From Clostridiales bacterium UBA1390 (lineage in GTDB: Bacteria > Bacillota > Clostridia > Lachnospirales > Bianqueaceae), in assembly GCA_002305315.1 (NCBI GenBank), contig DBQQ01000046.1, forward strand, positions 1-64,000: DNA of 64,000 nucleotides, written 5' to 3'. Positions within the stretch are counted from its first letter, which is position 1. Each line of letters opens with the position of its first letter. Under the pieces are notes generated by a model. The model saw only the letters and a program-made list of their open reading frames with translations, made no database searches and was not told where the DNA came from. A program made the position numbers and the translations under genes. Positions 43,755 to 53,970 of this stretch are shown in pieces.

Positions 43755-43953
43755 CTCTACTATACCACAATCACAAATAACTGAACCCGACAGCCCTGCA
43801 CTACAGAAAGCGGTCTTATCGAGCCTGCTATACTATGATTTCCCTTTCTCCAAGATTCTAGGCAATATCCTCTTTACAAAATATGCGTTCTCGTTTATAA
43901 TCAATAGCAATCCCTTTTCTACCCTTAACCGGCTTTTGAAAGGAGATGATATG

Positions 43954-44619
43954 ATGAAAGCCGAACGCATTAACCAAAATCAGATCCGCTTTACGCTGAG
44001 CGCAGAGGATCTATCTCAGCGGAATATTCAGATTTCAGAACTATCCTACGGCTCTGATAAGGCTAAGGCTTTATTTCACGATATGATGGTGGCCGCAAAG
44101 CAGGAGTTTGGGTTTGATTTTTCTTCTCAACCCGTTGTTATTGAAGCGGTTCCTCTCGCGAAGGACAGCATTATGATCACGGTGACAAAGATTCGAAAAG
44201 CAGGATCAAATGGATCTATGCCGGATTCTGTTCCCCTTCGATCCAAAGATTCCTACGATAGTGATCTTTCTCGAGATCTGCATTCCCCGCTTTCGGAAGC
44301 GGATGACCTTCAGATGCTTTTAACAGAACGCACATCTCTATTTACGTTCTCTGATTTTTCAACTCTATGCCGAGCCGCTTCCATGATTCCGGACGACTTA
44401 TCCATGAAAAACCGCTTATACTGGGATACGCAATCCAATCTATATTATATTCACGCTCAGTATAAACTCGACAACGAAAAAACTCATTATGCGATCTGCA
44501 TTTTATACGAGTTCGCCTCTGAGGTGGATGACGATCCGATGACGGTTGCCTATCTAAAAGAACACACTCAGTGTCTCCTCGGCGCTCGTGCGCTTCAAAA
44601 GCTGAAACAGATAACCTAA
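43954..44619 (+). CDS. mecA: Adaptor protein MecA
   Basis: A 221-aa adaptor for the ClpC-ClpP protease. The N-terminal domain has KAERINQNQIRFTLSAEDL and ALFHDMMVAAKQEFGFDF; a low-complexity Ser/Asp linker follows, then the C-terminal domain (LFTFSDFSTLCRAA) that binds ClpC. AAAGGAG lies 8 bases before the ATG at 43954; the neighbouring ATG at 43951 is equally possible. It is followed by a strong terminator. Confidence 0.92.
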   Translation: MKAERINQNQIRFTLSAEDLSQRNIQISELSYGSDKAKALFHDMMVAAKQEFGFDFSSQPVVIEAVPLAKDSIMITVTKIRKAGSNGSMPDSVPLRSKDSYDSDLSRDLHSPLSEADDLQMLLTERTSLFTFSDFSTLCRAASMIPDDLSMKNRLYWDTQSNLYYIHAQYKLDNEKTHYAICILYEFASEVDDDPMTVAYLKEHTQCLLGARALQKLKQIT

Positions 44620-44622
44620 AAA

Positions 44623-44659
44623 GCCGCTGCAAACTAGCACTACGTTAGATTGCAGCGGC
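44623..44659. terminator. Bidirectional terminator after mecA
   Basis: A perfect stem GCCGCTGCAA/TTGCAGCGGC with a 17-base loop, lying between mecA and the DUF1858 gene. Confidence 0.85.
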
Positions 44660-44683
44660 CTTCTTTTCCATGCCGATAGCTGC

Positions 44684-44896
44684 TTATTCGTTCTTCAACT
44701 GCAGATACTCGTTCAGCTTACTCTCCACATCATTCGGATCCAGCCCATGCACAAAGCATGCCTCTTCCAAAGACTCTCCTCTGGATGCAGGGCATCCTAC
44801 ACAGTGCATACCGCTCTGCATCAGGATCGTCACCAGATTTTGATCTATATTGATGATATCATCGATAATCATGTCCTTTGTTACCTTTGTTGCCAT
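44684..44896 (-). CDS. DUF1858 domain protein
   Basis: A 70-aa protein made of one DUF1858 domain: KDMIIDDIINIDQN, then GMHCVGCPASRGESLEEA with a CxxC pair, then a C-terminal helix. The domain occurs alone or fused to hybrid-cluster and Fe-S proteins in anaerobes and may bind a metal or take part in redox control. GAGGAGG precedes the ATG. Promoter at 44944-44972. Confidence 0.93.
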   Translation of the reverse strand: MATKVTKDMIIDDIINIDQNLVTILMQSGMHCVGCPASRGESLEEACFVHGLDPNDVESKLNEYLQLKNE

Positions 44897-44943
44897 GATG
44901 ATAAACCTCCTCGTCTTGTGTGTCGCGTACCCGCGCAGGACAT

Positions 44944-44972
44944 ATTATAATACATTTTCGCCTAAATTACAA
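44944..44972 (-). promoter_or_regulatory. Promoter of the DUF1858 gene
   Basis: Minus-strand TTGTAA (44972-44967), a 17-bp spacer and TATAAT (44949-44944). Confidence 0.75.
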
Positions 44973-44996
44973 CTCCATTCCCGACAAAAAAAAACT

Positions 44997-45033
44997 ATAA
45001 AAAAGCAAAAACCGGAAGGTTTTTCGCCTTCCG
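44997..45033 (-). terminator. Terminator of the ferredoxin gene
   Basis: Stem CGGAAGG/CCTTCCG (45013-45019 and 45027-45033), followed on the minus strand by GTTTTTGC and a T run. Confidence 0.85.
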
Positions 45034-45094
45034 ATCCTTGCCGCACAAATAATTCGCTCGCCGCTTATACGGCAGCATTTTACGCCACGTAGGC

Positions 45095-45310
<216 letters not shown>

Positions 45311-45312
45311 TC

Positions 45313-45341
45313 ATTGTATCCCATTTCTATCAATTTTGCAA
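45313..45341 (-). promoter_or_regulatory. Promoter of the ferredoxin gene
   Basis: Minus-strand TTGCAA (45341-45336), a 17-bp spacer and TACAAT (45318-45313). Confidence 0.75.
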
Positions 45342-45358
45342 GTAAAAAATATGCAAAC

Positions 45359-46738
45359 TTATAGTTCGGTTTGATATGCCCGCCATCTCTCGCCGGTATT
45401 GCTCATCAGATACAGTGTCCAATCGCCCGCAGGCAAGACAAAAGACCCATCGGACTCAGGCTGCGGATACAGAAAACAATCATTGGCATCCATCCTCGGG
45501 TTCGGGTACTCTCGCCGGGCACGAATCATCATCGTCATCCTTCCCGGCACTCGTCTCTTCTCTGTCAGCATTTCCGGGAATACCGGAAATGGACGTTCCT
45601 GCAGAACCCACTGATACCGTCCCGAAGATGTCTTTTTCACGCGCACATCCTGAAATGCAGGCACAGAAAGCCCCTCCTGTGTTTCCGGCTCCGCATCCAC
45701 CAAGTAACAAAGCCGTCCACTCCACGCCTCTAAAAACTGCTCTTTACGATACCGCAGATGCGCTTCTTCGTCCCGCTCAGCGGCTGAGTCACACACATAT
45801 ACATACTCCTGCCCCTCTTCTGTGCCAAATCCACGCACTGTCAGGATATGCCCCGGCGTTGTGCAGGGCGCTCCCTCTAAATAGGGCAAGTTCCTCTCCT
45901 CTGCCTTCTCCCGTGAGTTCGCGTAATGTACGCTGACCCCTACGCTGCGCCCAGCCGCGATCTCCCTACGAAGCAGATCATAGTCTCCAAATCGGGCATA
46001 AGCCCGATATCCATACATGCCGACTGCAGCAGCAGCATACGTCCAGTTTCCAAATCCTTCGACGAGATCGACACAGGATAGTCCCATCTCTTCCGGCAAG
46101 ACCTGCGTTCCCCGCCCCGCCAAAAGAACCGTCATCGTCGTCGGATTGCAAATAATATTCCCAATCTCTGGATCCCGGACCATCTGCGAACAGGCGGGTA
46201 CCTCCAGAATCTTTTCCGCCGGCATATCTTCTGCCATGGATTCTCCCGTCGGGATTTCCGGCAGGCTGCGGTTTCGCAGCGATGCGGTAAGGCGGCGCAG
46301 GCGCGGTAAGGCCTCTCCGTCCTCCCGAACCAGACGCGCTCGCAGCTGCAGTTTCGTCCCTGCACCACATAAAGGCTCCAGAATATCGCAATTCATTCGG
46401 ATCAGAGGATCGTCTACTGGATACTCTCCGCTCCGATTCCTTCTCTCTATGTAAGGACTCCATCTTCCCCAGCTGCCCCAGGGACTCCAGGTCTTCTTCT
46501 CCTGCAAATATATCCGGGCCGATACCTCTACCCAGCTTCCTTCTGGTGTGTCCGCATTCCAGCATGCCACCAGATTCTCGAAGGGAATGGTCTCCACTTC
46601 CTGTGTCGTATAGATGCCTTCAGAAGCGCCTTCTTCCAGCATAAGCCAACCCTGTTCGGTCACGCGCAATCCCTGCATCGTCCCCAGCTTCCATCTCTCT
46701 CGTTGATTCCATTCTATGAAATTTGTCGTGTACAGCAT
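45359..46738 (-). CDS. C39-like peptidase domain protein
   Basis: A 459-aa protein without signal peptide. The N-terminal 190 residues are beta-rich with many Trp (TWSPWGSWGRWSPYI). The central region is a C39-like papain-fold domain: PACSQMVRD, then IICNPTTMTVLL with a likely nucleophilic Cys, then TPGHILTVRGF with a catalytic His and VCDSAAERDE with an Asp. Relatives include peptidases and BtrH-like acyltransferases. Substrate and activity are unknown. It begins directly after the dnaB stop (TAGATG), so it ends the gdpP-rplI-dnaB operon. Confidence 0.8.
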   Translation of the reverse strand: MLYTTNFIEWNQRERWKLGTMQGLRVTEQGWLMLEEGASEGIYTTQEVETIPFENLVACWNADTPEGSWVEVSARIYLQEKKTWSPWGSWGRWSPYIERRNRSGEYPVDDPLIRMNCDILEPLCGAGTKLQLRARLVREDGEALPRLRRLTASLRNRSLPEIPTGESMAEDMPAEKILEVPACSQMVRDPEIGNIICNPTTMTVLLAGRGTQVLPEEMGLSCVDLVEGFGNWTYAAAAVGMYGYRAYARFGDYDLLRREIAAGRSVGVSVHYANSREKAEERNLPYLEGAPCTTPGHILTVRGFGTEEGQEYVYVCDSAAERDEEAHLRYRKEQFLEAWSGRLCYLVDAEPETQEGLSVPAFQDVRVKKTSSGRYQWVLQERPFPVFPEMLTEKRRVPGRMTMMIRARREYPNPRMDANDCFLYPQPESDGSFVLPAGDWTLYLMSNTGERWRAYQTEL

Positions 46739-48103
46739 CTATCTCCCCTGATTCTGTGTATATTCTGTTCTCTCCAGATTTGCGAACTTCGTGTACTGTC
46801 CCAACCAGGCCAGTTTGATCGTCCCTGTCGCGCCATTTCTCTGTTTTGCCACAATCACTTCCGCGATGTTATGATCCTTAGATTCCTTGTTATAATACTC
46901 ATCTCGATACAGAAACATCACCACGTCCGCGTCCTGCTCGATCGCGCCGGATTCTCGCAGATCCGACAACATGGGCCGTTTGTCGGAACGACCTTCCAAG
47001 GCTCTCGAAAGCTGCGACAACGCCAAAACCGGCACCTGCATCTCTCGGGCCAGCGCCTTCAGCCCTCGGGAAATGTCGGAGATCTCCTGCTGTCTGTTCT
47101 CTCCGTTACTACTTTTAGATCCGCTCATCAGCTGCAGATAGTCGATCATGATCAGATCGAGTCCCTTCTCCAGCTTCAGCTTTCGGCATCTCGAGCGTAG
47201 CTCCCCCAGTGTGATACCCGGCGTATCATCGATGTAGATCGGCGCCTCCGACAGGGGTGCCAGGGCCTCCAGCAGCTTTTCCCAGTCTTCGTTCTCCAAG
47301 GTGCCCCGTCGAATCCTCTCAGAATCCACCAGGGATTCCGCGCATAAGAGACGATTTGCCAACTGTTTCTTTGACATTTCCAGACTGAAGATGGCGCATA
47401 CTCTATGTTCTCGTACCGCCGCGTGCTGCACGATATTGAGGGCAAATGCCGTCTTTCCCATGGAAGGACGCGCGCCCAAGAGCACCAGATCCGAAGGCTG
47501 CAAGCCCGTGGTCTGACGATCCAGATCCGTAAACCCGGTAGGCACGCCGGTGATCGTCCCCGGATTGCTGGCTATACGCTCAATGTCCTCATAGGTTTCC
47601 AACAGCACATCATGAATGTGTGAGAATCCCTCGCCTCGCTGATGGGACAGGATCTGAAACACATCCTTCTCCACATTCTCCGAGAGTTCACTGATCGGCA
47701 TCTCTCCGGCATACCCACTCTGTACCATGGTTTCACCGATGCTGATGAATCGACGATACTGCGCCTTATCCTTGACAATCTGTGCGTAATGCTTGGCATT
47801 CACCGAGCTGGGCACTGCAGCCGCGATCTGTCCTAGATACACCAGACCGCCGATGGTCTCCAGGGTTCCTCCCTGTTCCAGCCTGTCCTTCAGCGTGATT
47901 AAGTCAATGGCCCTGTTTTCCCTGTATAGGTCCTGCATGCCGCGATATATGACACGATGCCTCTCGTTATAAAAATCCTCTGCCTCGAGGATCTCCATCA
48001 CCGTATTCACCGCGTCTCGATCCATCAGCATAGAGCCCAAAACCGCCTGCTCCGCCTCCTCACTATGGGGGCGCACTCGAGGTGTCATCTTCTCCTCTGC
48101 CAT
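46739..48103 (-). CDS. dnaB: Replicative DNA helicase
   Basis: A 454-aa hexameric helicase that unwinds DNA at the replication fork. The N-terminal domain begins RPHSEEAEQAVLGSMLMD. The RecA-like domain has Walker A GARPSMGKTAFALN, Walker B LIMIDYLQLM and the Arg-finger region LSQLSRALEGRSDKRPMLSDLRESGAIEQDADVV. The start at 48103 is preferred because AGAGG lies 6 bases upstream; the ATG at 48109 abuts that site. It follows rplI by 37 bases. Confidence 0.97.
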   Translation of the reverse strand: MAEEKMTPRVRPHSEEAEQAVLGSMLMDRDAVNTVMEILEAEDFYNERHRVIYRGMQDLYRENRAIDLITLKDRLEQGGTLETIGGLVYLGQIAAAVPSSVNAKHYAQIVKDKAQYRRFISIGETMVQSGYAGEMPISELSENVEKDVFQILSHQRGEGFSHIHDVLLETYEDIERIASNPGTITGVPTGFTDLDRQTTGLQPSDLVLLGARPSMGKTAFALNIVQHAAVREHRVCAIFSLEMSKKQLANRLLCAESLVDSERIRRGTLENEDWEKLLEALAPLSEAPIYIDDTPGITLGELRSRCRKLKLEKGLDLIMIDYLQLMSGSKSSNGENRQQEISDISRGLKALAREMQVPVLALSQLSRALEGRSDKRPMLSDLRESGAIEQDADVVMFLYRDEYYNKESKDHNIAEVIVAKQRNGATGTIKLAWLGQYTKFANLERTEYTQNQGR

Positions 48104-48140
48104 GTCCATCCTCTTTTCTTAAAATAGCAGGATGCCCATT

Positions 48141-48587
48141 TTACTGGGCATCTACCTGTACACTCACCTTCGCTGTCGCCGCAGGATGCAGTTTGATCTC
48201 TACCTGATACGCACCTGCATTCTTGATTCCATCTTTCAGCTGTACCTTCTTCTTATCCACCTTGATACCAGCCTGTTTTTCTAAGGCATCCGCCACATCC
48301 TTCGCGGTCACGGAACCAAAGAGCCGTCCGCCTTCTCCGCCCTTTACCTGCAGTTTGATCTTGACCTTAGAAAGCTCTTCTGCCTGTGCAATCGCCGCCT
48401 GCTTCTCCTGCTCCCGCCGGTTAGCCTCGCTTCCCTTCTTCAGTTTCCACTCATTCAGCACTTCCTTCGTAGCTTCTTTACCGAGTTTCTGCGGCATGAT
48501 AAAGTTCTTGGCGTATCCATCACTCACATCTACGATATCGCCGGCCTTTCCCAGCTTCTTTACATCTTGTAACAATAAAATCTTCAT
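48141..48587 (-). CDS. rplI: 50S ribosomal protein L9
   Basis: A 148-aa two-domain ribosomal protein. The N-terminal rRNA-binding domain reads MKILLLQDVKKLGKAGDIVDVSDGY and NFIMPQKLG, then a long charged helix leads to the C-terminal domain (GGRLFGSVTAKDVADAL). It lies between gdpP and dnaB, the common Firmicutes order. Confidence 0.98.
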   Translation of the reverse strand: MKILLLQDVKKLGKAGDIVDVSDGYAKNFIMPQKLGKEATKEVLNEWKLKKGSEANRREQEKQAAIAQAEELSKVKIKLQVKGGEGGRLFGSVTAKDVADALEKQAGIKVDKKKVQLKDGIKNAGAYQVEIKLHPAATAKVSVQVDAQ

Positions 48588-48601
48588 TCTATTCTGCCTC
48601 C

Positions 48602-50614
48602 CTATTTATTATTCTCCAGAAAATCCTGGATCGCCTGATTCAGCTTCTCCAGGGCCTCTTCCATAGTTGTCTCTCCAAGCTGCGCTCCCGCGATCGTCAG
48701 ATGTCCGCCGCCGCCGATGGATTCCATGATCACCTGTACATTGATATCCCCCAGAGACCGCGCGCTGACATTGATCACATTCGGCATCTCCGTCAAGACA
48801 AACGAAGCTTCTACCCCGCGAATATCCAGGAGTTCATCCGCTGCCGCCGCCGCAAGCGCAAGCGCATTCGAGGTCTCCCGCCCATCCCAATGAGACAGCG
48901 CCATCTGCTGATGGATGATCTCTGCCTTACTGACGATTTGCGCCTTAGCGCGGTATTCTTTGATATCATTCTTGAATAGCTGACGCACTCGGAGCGAATC
49001 CGCGCCATTTCTTCGCAAAAATGCGGCGGCCTCGAAGGTTCTGATTCCCGTTTTGACGGTAAAATTCTTCGTATCCAAAGCAATTCCCGCAAAGAGCGCG
49101 TCCGTCTCCAATGGTTTCAGATGCGTTCTCTCTGTCATATACTGAATCAATTCTGTCACCATCTCGCTGGCCGAAGATGCGTAAGGCTCCACATAGGATA
49201 CCACGGCGCTGGAAATATGATCCACACTGGTTCTATGATGATCGATGACGACAATATTCTTATTCAGATCCAATAATGGGGGGTGTGCTACAATCGACGG
49301 ACGATTCACATCCACCACGATCAGCAGCGTCTTTTCTCCAGAAAGCGCTTCCGCCTGTACTCCTGTAATTATCTGCGCAGCATATTCTCTTTCTTCCATC
49401 ACTCTCTCATAGAGAATATCAATCGCCGGATGCGGTTCATTGAGTACGATATTCACCTTTTTCTCAAAAGACGCGATAGTATGCGCCATCCCCAGCGCCG
49501 CACCAAAGCAATCTAGGTCAGGGTTGGCGTGTCCCATCACCAGCACCTGATCGGCATCCGCAATCACCTCTCGCAACGCATGCGCAATCAGACGCGCTCG
49601 TACTCGATTCGTCTTCTCCACGCCCCCCGACTTTCCACCATAGAAAGTCGTCTTCTCCCCATTTTTCAGCACTGCTTGATCACCGCCGCGTCCCAATGCC
49701 AGATCGACCGCCGCCCTGGCATACGTATGGGAATCTTCCAGGCGCTCTGCTACACCGATTCCGATACTCAACGTCACCGGCAGCCGGTTCCCGATGTTAA
49801 TTTTGCGCACATCCTCCAACACCTTGAACTTCGTCTCCTTCAATCGTTCCAGTGCCTCATGCGGAAAGACCAGAAACAGCCGATCCTTCTCCATTCTTGT
49901 CAAGATGCCGTTCACATGCGCTGTCAAATCATTCAGCCGCTTATACACCATGGCCTCCAGCAGCGGTCTCCTGGTCTCTTCCATACTTCCCAGCGCCTGA
50001 TCATAGTTGTCGATATAGATCAGAGCCACAATGGGCCGAATATTCTCATTCTCCAGTGCCAATGTCTTTTCTTTTGTAATATCCAGAAGACTCACTGAAT
50101 ACAGCAGTTCGGACAGCTCACCGCTTTCTGCCTCAAAAATTGACTCCTGTGTAAGGATCATGCGGTACGTTCTACCCGCCAATGAGATCTCCGTCGTCAG
50201 GCTGCCGCCCTCCTCCGGATATTTCAGGGTACCCAGCAATGTTTCTGCCCGTACCTCCTCCGAAGGCTCTGTTAATTGGGTCCGAAACAGTTCCAGAAAC
50301 GTTTCGTTCCACCAAAATACTCTTCCATCCGTCTTAAGAAGCGCAAAAGGAAAGTCCCAATGCTGCATATATTGCATCTCTCGGTTGGCTATGGCCACCG
50401 AATCATTCAACACCTTATCATGCAGCGTTTTTCGAAAGGCCATGATTCCGATGACAGCCACTACCGCAATCATCACAATGGCTCCCAGCATGATTAACCC
50501 AAAGACATTCTGCTCTGCTATAAAATAAATAATCGCCAGCGCCACGGCCAACGCTAACACGCCATACAGCATTGCCGTATACATGGACAGGCTTTTTTTG
50601 AGCGTCTGATTCAT
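48602..50614 (-). CDS. gdpP: c-di-AMP phosphodiesterase GdpP
   Basis: A 670-aa membrane enzyme that hydrolyses cyclic di-AMP and so affects potassium and cell-wall balance. Two N-terminal helices (about 12-55) are followed by a PAS domain, a degenerate GGDEF domain (about 170-305, no GGDEF motif) and the DHH domain with GHANPDLDCFGAALG and VIDHHRTSVDH. The DHHA1 domain ends with GGGGHLTIAGAQ. AAGGAGAGAG precedes the ATG. It is the first gene of the operon gdpP-rplI-dnaB. Confidence 0.97.
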   Translation of the reverse strand: MNQTLKKSLSMYTAMLYGVLALAVALAIIYFIAEQNVFGLIMLGAIVMIAVVAVIGIMAFRKTLHDKVLNDSVAIANREMQYMQHWDFPFALLKTDGRVFWWNETFLELFRTQLTEPSEEVRAETLLGTLKYPEEGGSLTTEISLAGRTYRMILTQESIFEAESGELSELLYSVSLLDITKEKTLALENENIRPIVALIYIDNYDQALGSMEETRRPLLEAMVYKRLNDLTAHVNGILTRMEKDRLFLVFPHEALERLKETKFKVLEDVRKINIGNRLPVTLSIGIGVAERLEDSHTYARAAVDLALGRGGDQAVLKNGEKTTFYGGKSGGVEKTNRVRARLIAHALREVIADADQVLVMGHANPDLDCFGAALGMAHTIASFEKKVNIVLNEPHPAIDILYERVMEEREYAAQIITGVQAEALSGEKTLLIVVDVNRPSIVAHPPLLDLNKNIVVIDHHRTSVDHISSAVVSYVEPYASSASEMVTELIQYMTERTHLKPLETDALFAGIALDTKNFTVKTGIRTFEAAAFLRRNGADSLRVRQLFKNDIKEYRAKAQIVSKAEIIHQQMALSHWDGRETSNALALAAAAADELLDIRGVEASFVLTEMPNVINVSARSLGDINVQVIMESIGGGGHLTIAGAQLGETTMEEALEKLNQAIQDFLENNK

Positions 50615-50676
50615 CCCGTCTCTCTCCTTCTACCGCATTTCCTTATAAAAGCGGCAATCAATGTCTAGCTGAAATC

Positions 50677-50705
50677 ATTATAGCATAGGCTTTTGCAAAT
50701 GGCAA
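50677..50705 (-). promoter_or_regulatory. Extended -10 promoter of the gdpP operon
   Basis: Minus-strand TTGCCA (50705-50700), a 17-bp spacer ending in TGC and TATAAT (50682-50677). From 50706 to 50917 there is no gene I can support. Confidence 0.8.
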
Positions 50706-50917
50706 GAACCTCCTTTTTCGAACAAGGACGAAAGAGTTCCCCTCTTCCATTCGTTCCTTTTTTACACATTTTAAGATTTGTCCATACAAAAATCGAAAAC
50801 TGCAAATGGCAGTCTGCCTCTTCTTCTGTCATAATGAACATGGAAAAGAAACATCTAGGGATACGGGCTTCTTTCTCCTTTTTCTTGCCCTCCCATCAAA
50901 GAAAGGACGTTAGCATT

Positions 50918-53900
50918 ATGTTGGAACTCAAAAATATCAAGAAGGATTATCCAGCCGGCGGTGAGACCGTGGCTGCCCTGAAGGGTATTGATCTGCAGTT
51001 TCGCCGCAGTGAATTTGTTTCTATTCTGGGCCCCTCTGGCTGCGGTAAGACTACGCTGCTCAATATCATCGGCGGATTGGATCAATATACCTCGGGAGAT
51101 CTCATAATCAATGGAAAATCCACCAAAGATTTTAAGGACCGGGATTGGGATTCTTACCGCAATCACTCCATAGGGTTTGTCTTTCAAAGTTATAATCTGA
51201 TTCCCCACCAGACTGTGTTACAGAACGTGGAATTGGCCCTGACACTTTCCGGCGTCTCCAAGGCAGAACGACGCAAGCGGGCCAAGGAAGCGCTGGAAAA
51301 AGTAGGACTTGGCAATCAGCTCAAGAAAAAACCCAGTGAAATGTCCGGCGGACAAATGCAGCGAGTTGCGATCGCCCGGGCCATCGTGAATAATCCGGAT
51401 ATCATTCTGGCAGACGAACCGACAGGGGCGCTGGATACCAAGACCAGCCTGCAGGTCATGGAGATCCTCAAAGAAATCTCCAAAGATCGTCTGATCATCA
51501 TGGTAACGCACAATCCCGCCTTAGCCGTACAATACTCCACTCGTATCATCAAAATATTGGACGGCCAAATCACAGATGATTCAGCTCCTCTGTCCCGCAA
51601 AGAGATCGAGCAAGAGCACGCCGCAGCGGAAGCACAGCGTCAAAAAGAGAAAAAGGTCAAAAAGCCTTCCATGTCCCTGGCCACCTCCTTTGGGCTCTCG
51701 CTGCGGAATCTGTTTCCCAAGAAGGGACGTACTGCTCTGACTTCCTTTGCCGGCAGTATTGGCATCATCGGGATTGCCCTGATATATGCCGTTTCTCAAG
51801 GGACGACCGCCTATATCGATACCATACAGGAAGATACTCTGTCCTCCTATCCCTTGACCCTGCAGACGCAAAGCATGGACCTGGGCGCGCTGATGCAGGA
51901 GTTTATCGGATCGGCGCGCTCTGATCAGGAACACGACAAAGACGCTGTCTATCAAAAGCCTATGGTCTACGATCTGGTCAATGCCCTGAACTCGTCAGAC
52001 AATATCGAAAACGACCTGCGTTCCTTTAAAGCCTACCTGGAAGATCGCATGTACGATACGTCTGCGGAAAATTCCCTGCGGAATGCCATCAGCGGTATAC
52101 AATATACCTATGACACGGATCTTCTGGTCTATACAGAAAACGTGGATGGTACTATTCTTCGTTCCGATTCTCGGGAGCTGATGCAGGATCTGCTGCTGGA
52201 ATACTTCGGCTTAGATATGTCTTCTATGTTAGGCCTCAGCGAAGAATACGGCATCACCAACAGTATGAGTTCTCTATCGAGCCTCTCTCCTGCTGCTAGC
52301 TCCATGATCCTCTGGCAGGAAATGCTGCCGGGTGAAGATGGCAAACTGGTCAGTCCGCTTCTGGAAAGCCAATACGAAGTTGTGTATGGTTCCTGGCCTA
52401 CAGAATATAATGAAATCGTTTTGGTCCTCGACGAAAATAACGAAATCGATGATATGGCGCTATATGCCCTAGGCTTGAAATCTGAAGAAGAGATCGATGC
52501 CATCATGGAAGCCGCTATTCAACAGACAGAAATAGAAGTTTCTGACGAACAATGGTCTTACGAGGAAATCTGCGATATGGGGTTCAAGACCATCCTGAAT
52601 TCTGATTGTTATGCCCTTGATGAATCCACCGGACTCTATGTCGATCTTCGGGAAACCGATGCCGGTTTGAAATATCTCTATGATAATGGAATCTCCTTGA
52701 AAGTCTCCGGTATCATTCGCCCGCGCGAAGATACCGTCTCCACGATGCTCAGCGGTTCCATCGGCTATACCAGTGAACTGACAGAATATCTCATCGAACA
52801 GGCTAAGGATGCGGATGCTGTAACGGCGCAGCTGAACGATCCCTCTACAGACATCTTCACTGGCCTGCCCTTCCGGGAGAGTACAGCTGATCTGAGCGAT
52901 GCCCAGAAGGAAGCAGATTTTAGAAGTTACATCTCCGCTCTCGATGAAGCCGAAAAGGCACAGGCTTATGTGGATATTATGAGCCTGCCTTCCCAAGAGG
53001 AAGTCGATGCCGCTGTGACTCAGACTCTTTCGGCTATGACGAGGGAAGATATGGAGAATGCACTGTATCAGAGTCTGAGCCAGCAGGCCGGTCTGCAAGA
53101 AGAAGAAATTCAAGAATACGTTTCTGCCATGAGCGATGAGGAATTGACCGAGCTTTTCACACAAATTGCTGAAGAACAATTCCGTACTGAATATAAGACG
53201 CAGGTTCAGGCACAGATGGGCAGCATGAATACCCAACAGCTGGCCGCTGCTCTGGATGCTGCTATGGAAACGTATACAACAACCCAGTGTGCTTCCTACT
53301 ATGATGAGATTCTGCTCTTTTCCGATTCCAGCTACGAAGAAAACCTTCAGAAACTCGGATATGTGGATCTTGAAGAGCCCGCTTCCATCAATCTATACGC
53401 CTCCTCTTTTGAAAACAAAGATGTCATTGAGCAAGCGATCGCTGATTACAACGAGGCTGTGACAGATCTGGAGCAGATTCAGTACACGGACTATGTAGGA
53501 TTGATGATGTCTTCTGTGACTTCGATCATCAATGCGATCACCTACGTGCTAATTGCTTTTGTTGCGGTTTCTCTGATTGTTTCTTCCATTATGATTGGCG
53601 TCATTACGCTGATTTCTGTTCAGGAACGTACTAAAGAAATCGGTATCCTTCGTGCTATCGGGGCGTCGAAGCGCAATGTTTCTTCCATGTTCAACGCAGA
53701 AACCCTCATCATTGGATTCACCTCTGGCGCATTAGGTGTTCTTCTCACCCATCTGCTATGCATTCCTGTGAACATGATTCTGCATCACTTTACCGGCATC
53801 AGCGCGCTGAACGCTTATCTTCCTCCCTCTGTTGCGGTGGTTCTCATTTTCATCAGTATGGCGCTGACACTTTTTTCCGGCATTATCCCCTCTCGCAGCG

Positions 53901-53941
53901 CTGCCAAGAAAGATCCTGTTGTCGCGCTGCGTACCGAATAA
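50918..53941 (+). CDS. Fused ABC ATPase/FtsX-type permease with large extracellular domain
   Basis: A 1007-aa MacB/LolD-like fusion. The N-terminal ATPase has Walker A GPSGCGKTT (38-46), signature MSGGQMQR and Walker B ILADEPTGALD. One helix follows near 270-295 (GRTALTSFAGSIGIIGIALIYAVSQG), then about 520 residues outside the membrane, rich in Glu, Gln and Ser. Three C-terminal helices carry the FtsX motif QERTKEIGILRAIGASKRNVSSMF. Such fusions act in peptide (bacteriocin) resistance or envelope signalling rather than classic transport; the ligand is unknown. GAAAGGA lies 9 bases before the ATG at 50918; the longer frame from 50693 lacks a site. Confidence 0.92.
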   Translation: MLELKNIKKDYPAGGETVAALKGIDLQFRRSEFVSILGPSGCGKTTLLNIIGGLDQYTSGDLIINGKSTKDFKDRDWDSYRNHSIGFVFQSYNLIPHQTVLQNVELALTLSGVSKAERRKRAKEALEKVGLGNQLKKKPSEMSGGQMQRVAIARAIVNNPDIILADEPTGALDTKTSLQVMEILKEISKDRLIIMVTHNPALAVQYSTRIIKILDGQITDDSAPLSRKEIEQEHAAAEAQRQKEKKVKKPSMSLATSFGLSLRNLFPKKGRTALTSFAGSIGIIGIALIYAVSQGTTAYIDTIQEDTLSSYPLTLQTQSMDLGALMQEFIGSARSDQEHDKDAVYQKPMVYDLVNALNSSDNIENDLRSFKAYLEDRMYDTSAENSLRNAISGIQYTYDTDLLVYTENVDGTILRSDSRELMQDLLLEYFGLDMSSMLGLSEEYGITNSMSSLSSLSPAASSMILWQEMLPGEDGKLVSPLLESQYEVVYGSWPTEYNEIVLVLDENNEIDDMALYALGLKSEEEIDAIMEAAIQQTEIEVSDEQWSYEEICDMGFKTILNSDCYALDESTGLYVDLRETDAGLKYLYDNGISLKVSGIIRPREDTVSTMLSGSIGYTSELTEYLIEQAKDADAVTAQLNDPSTDIFTGLPFRESTADLSDAQKEADFRSYISALDEAEKAQAYVDIMSLPSQEEVDAAVTQTLSAMTREDMENALYQSLSQQAGLQEEEIQEYVSAMSDEELTELFTQIAEEQFRTEYKTQVQAQMGSMNTQQLAAALDAAMETYTTTQCASYYDEILLFSDSSYEENLQKLGYVDLEEPASINLYASSFENKDVIEQAIADYNEAVTDLEQIQYTDYVGLMMSSVTSIINAITYVLIAFVAVSLIVSSIMIGVITLISVQERTKEIGILRAIGASKRNVSSMFNAETLIIGFTSGALGVLLTHLLCIPVNMILHHFTGISALNAYLPPSVAVVLIFISMALTLFSGIIPSRSAAKKDPVVALRTE

Positions 53942-53970
53942 TATTTCATATCTGCATTGATTCTCACCAT

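Noticed and set aside
50615..50917. A hidden gene in the 300-bp gap between gdpP and the ABC/FtsX gene
   Set aside because: The only frame is the upstream extension of the ABC gene, which lacks a ribosome binding site; the region holds the gdpP promoter and nothing else I can support.
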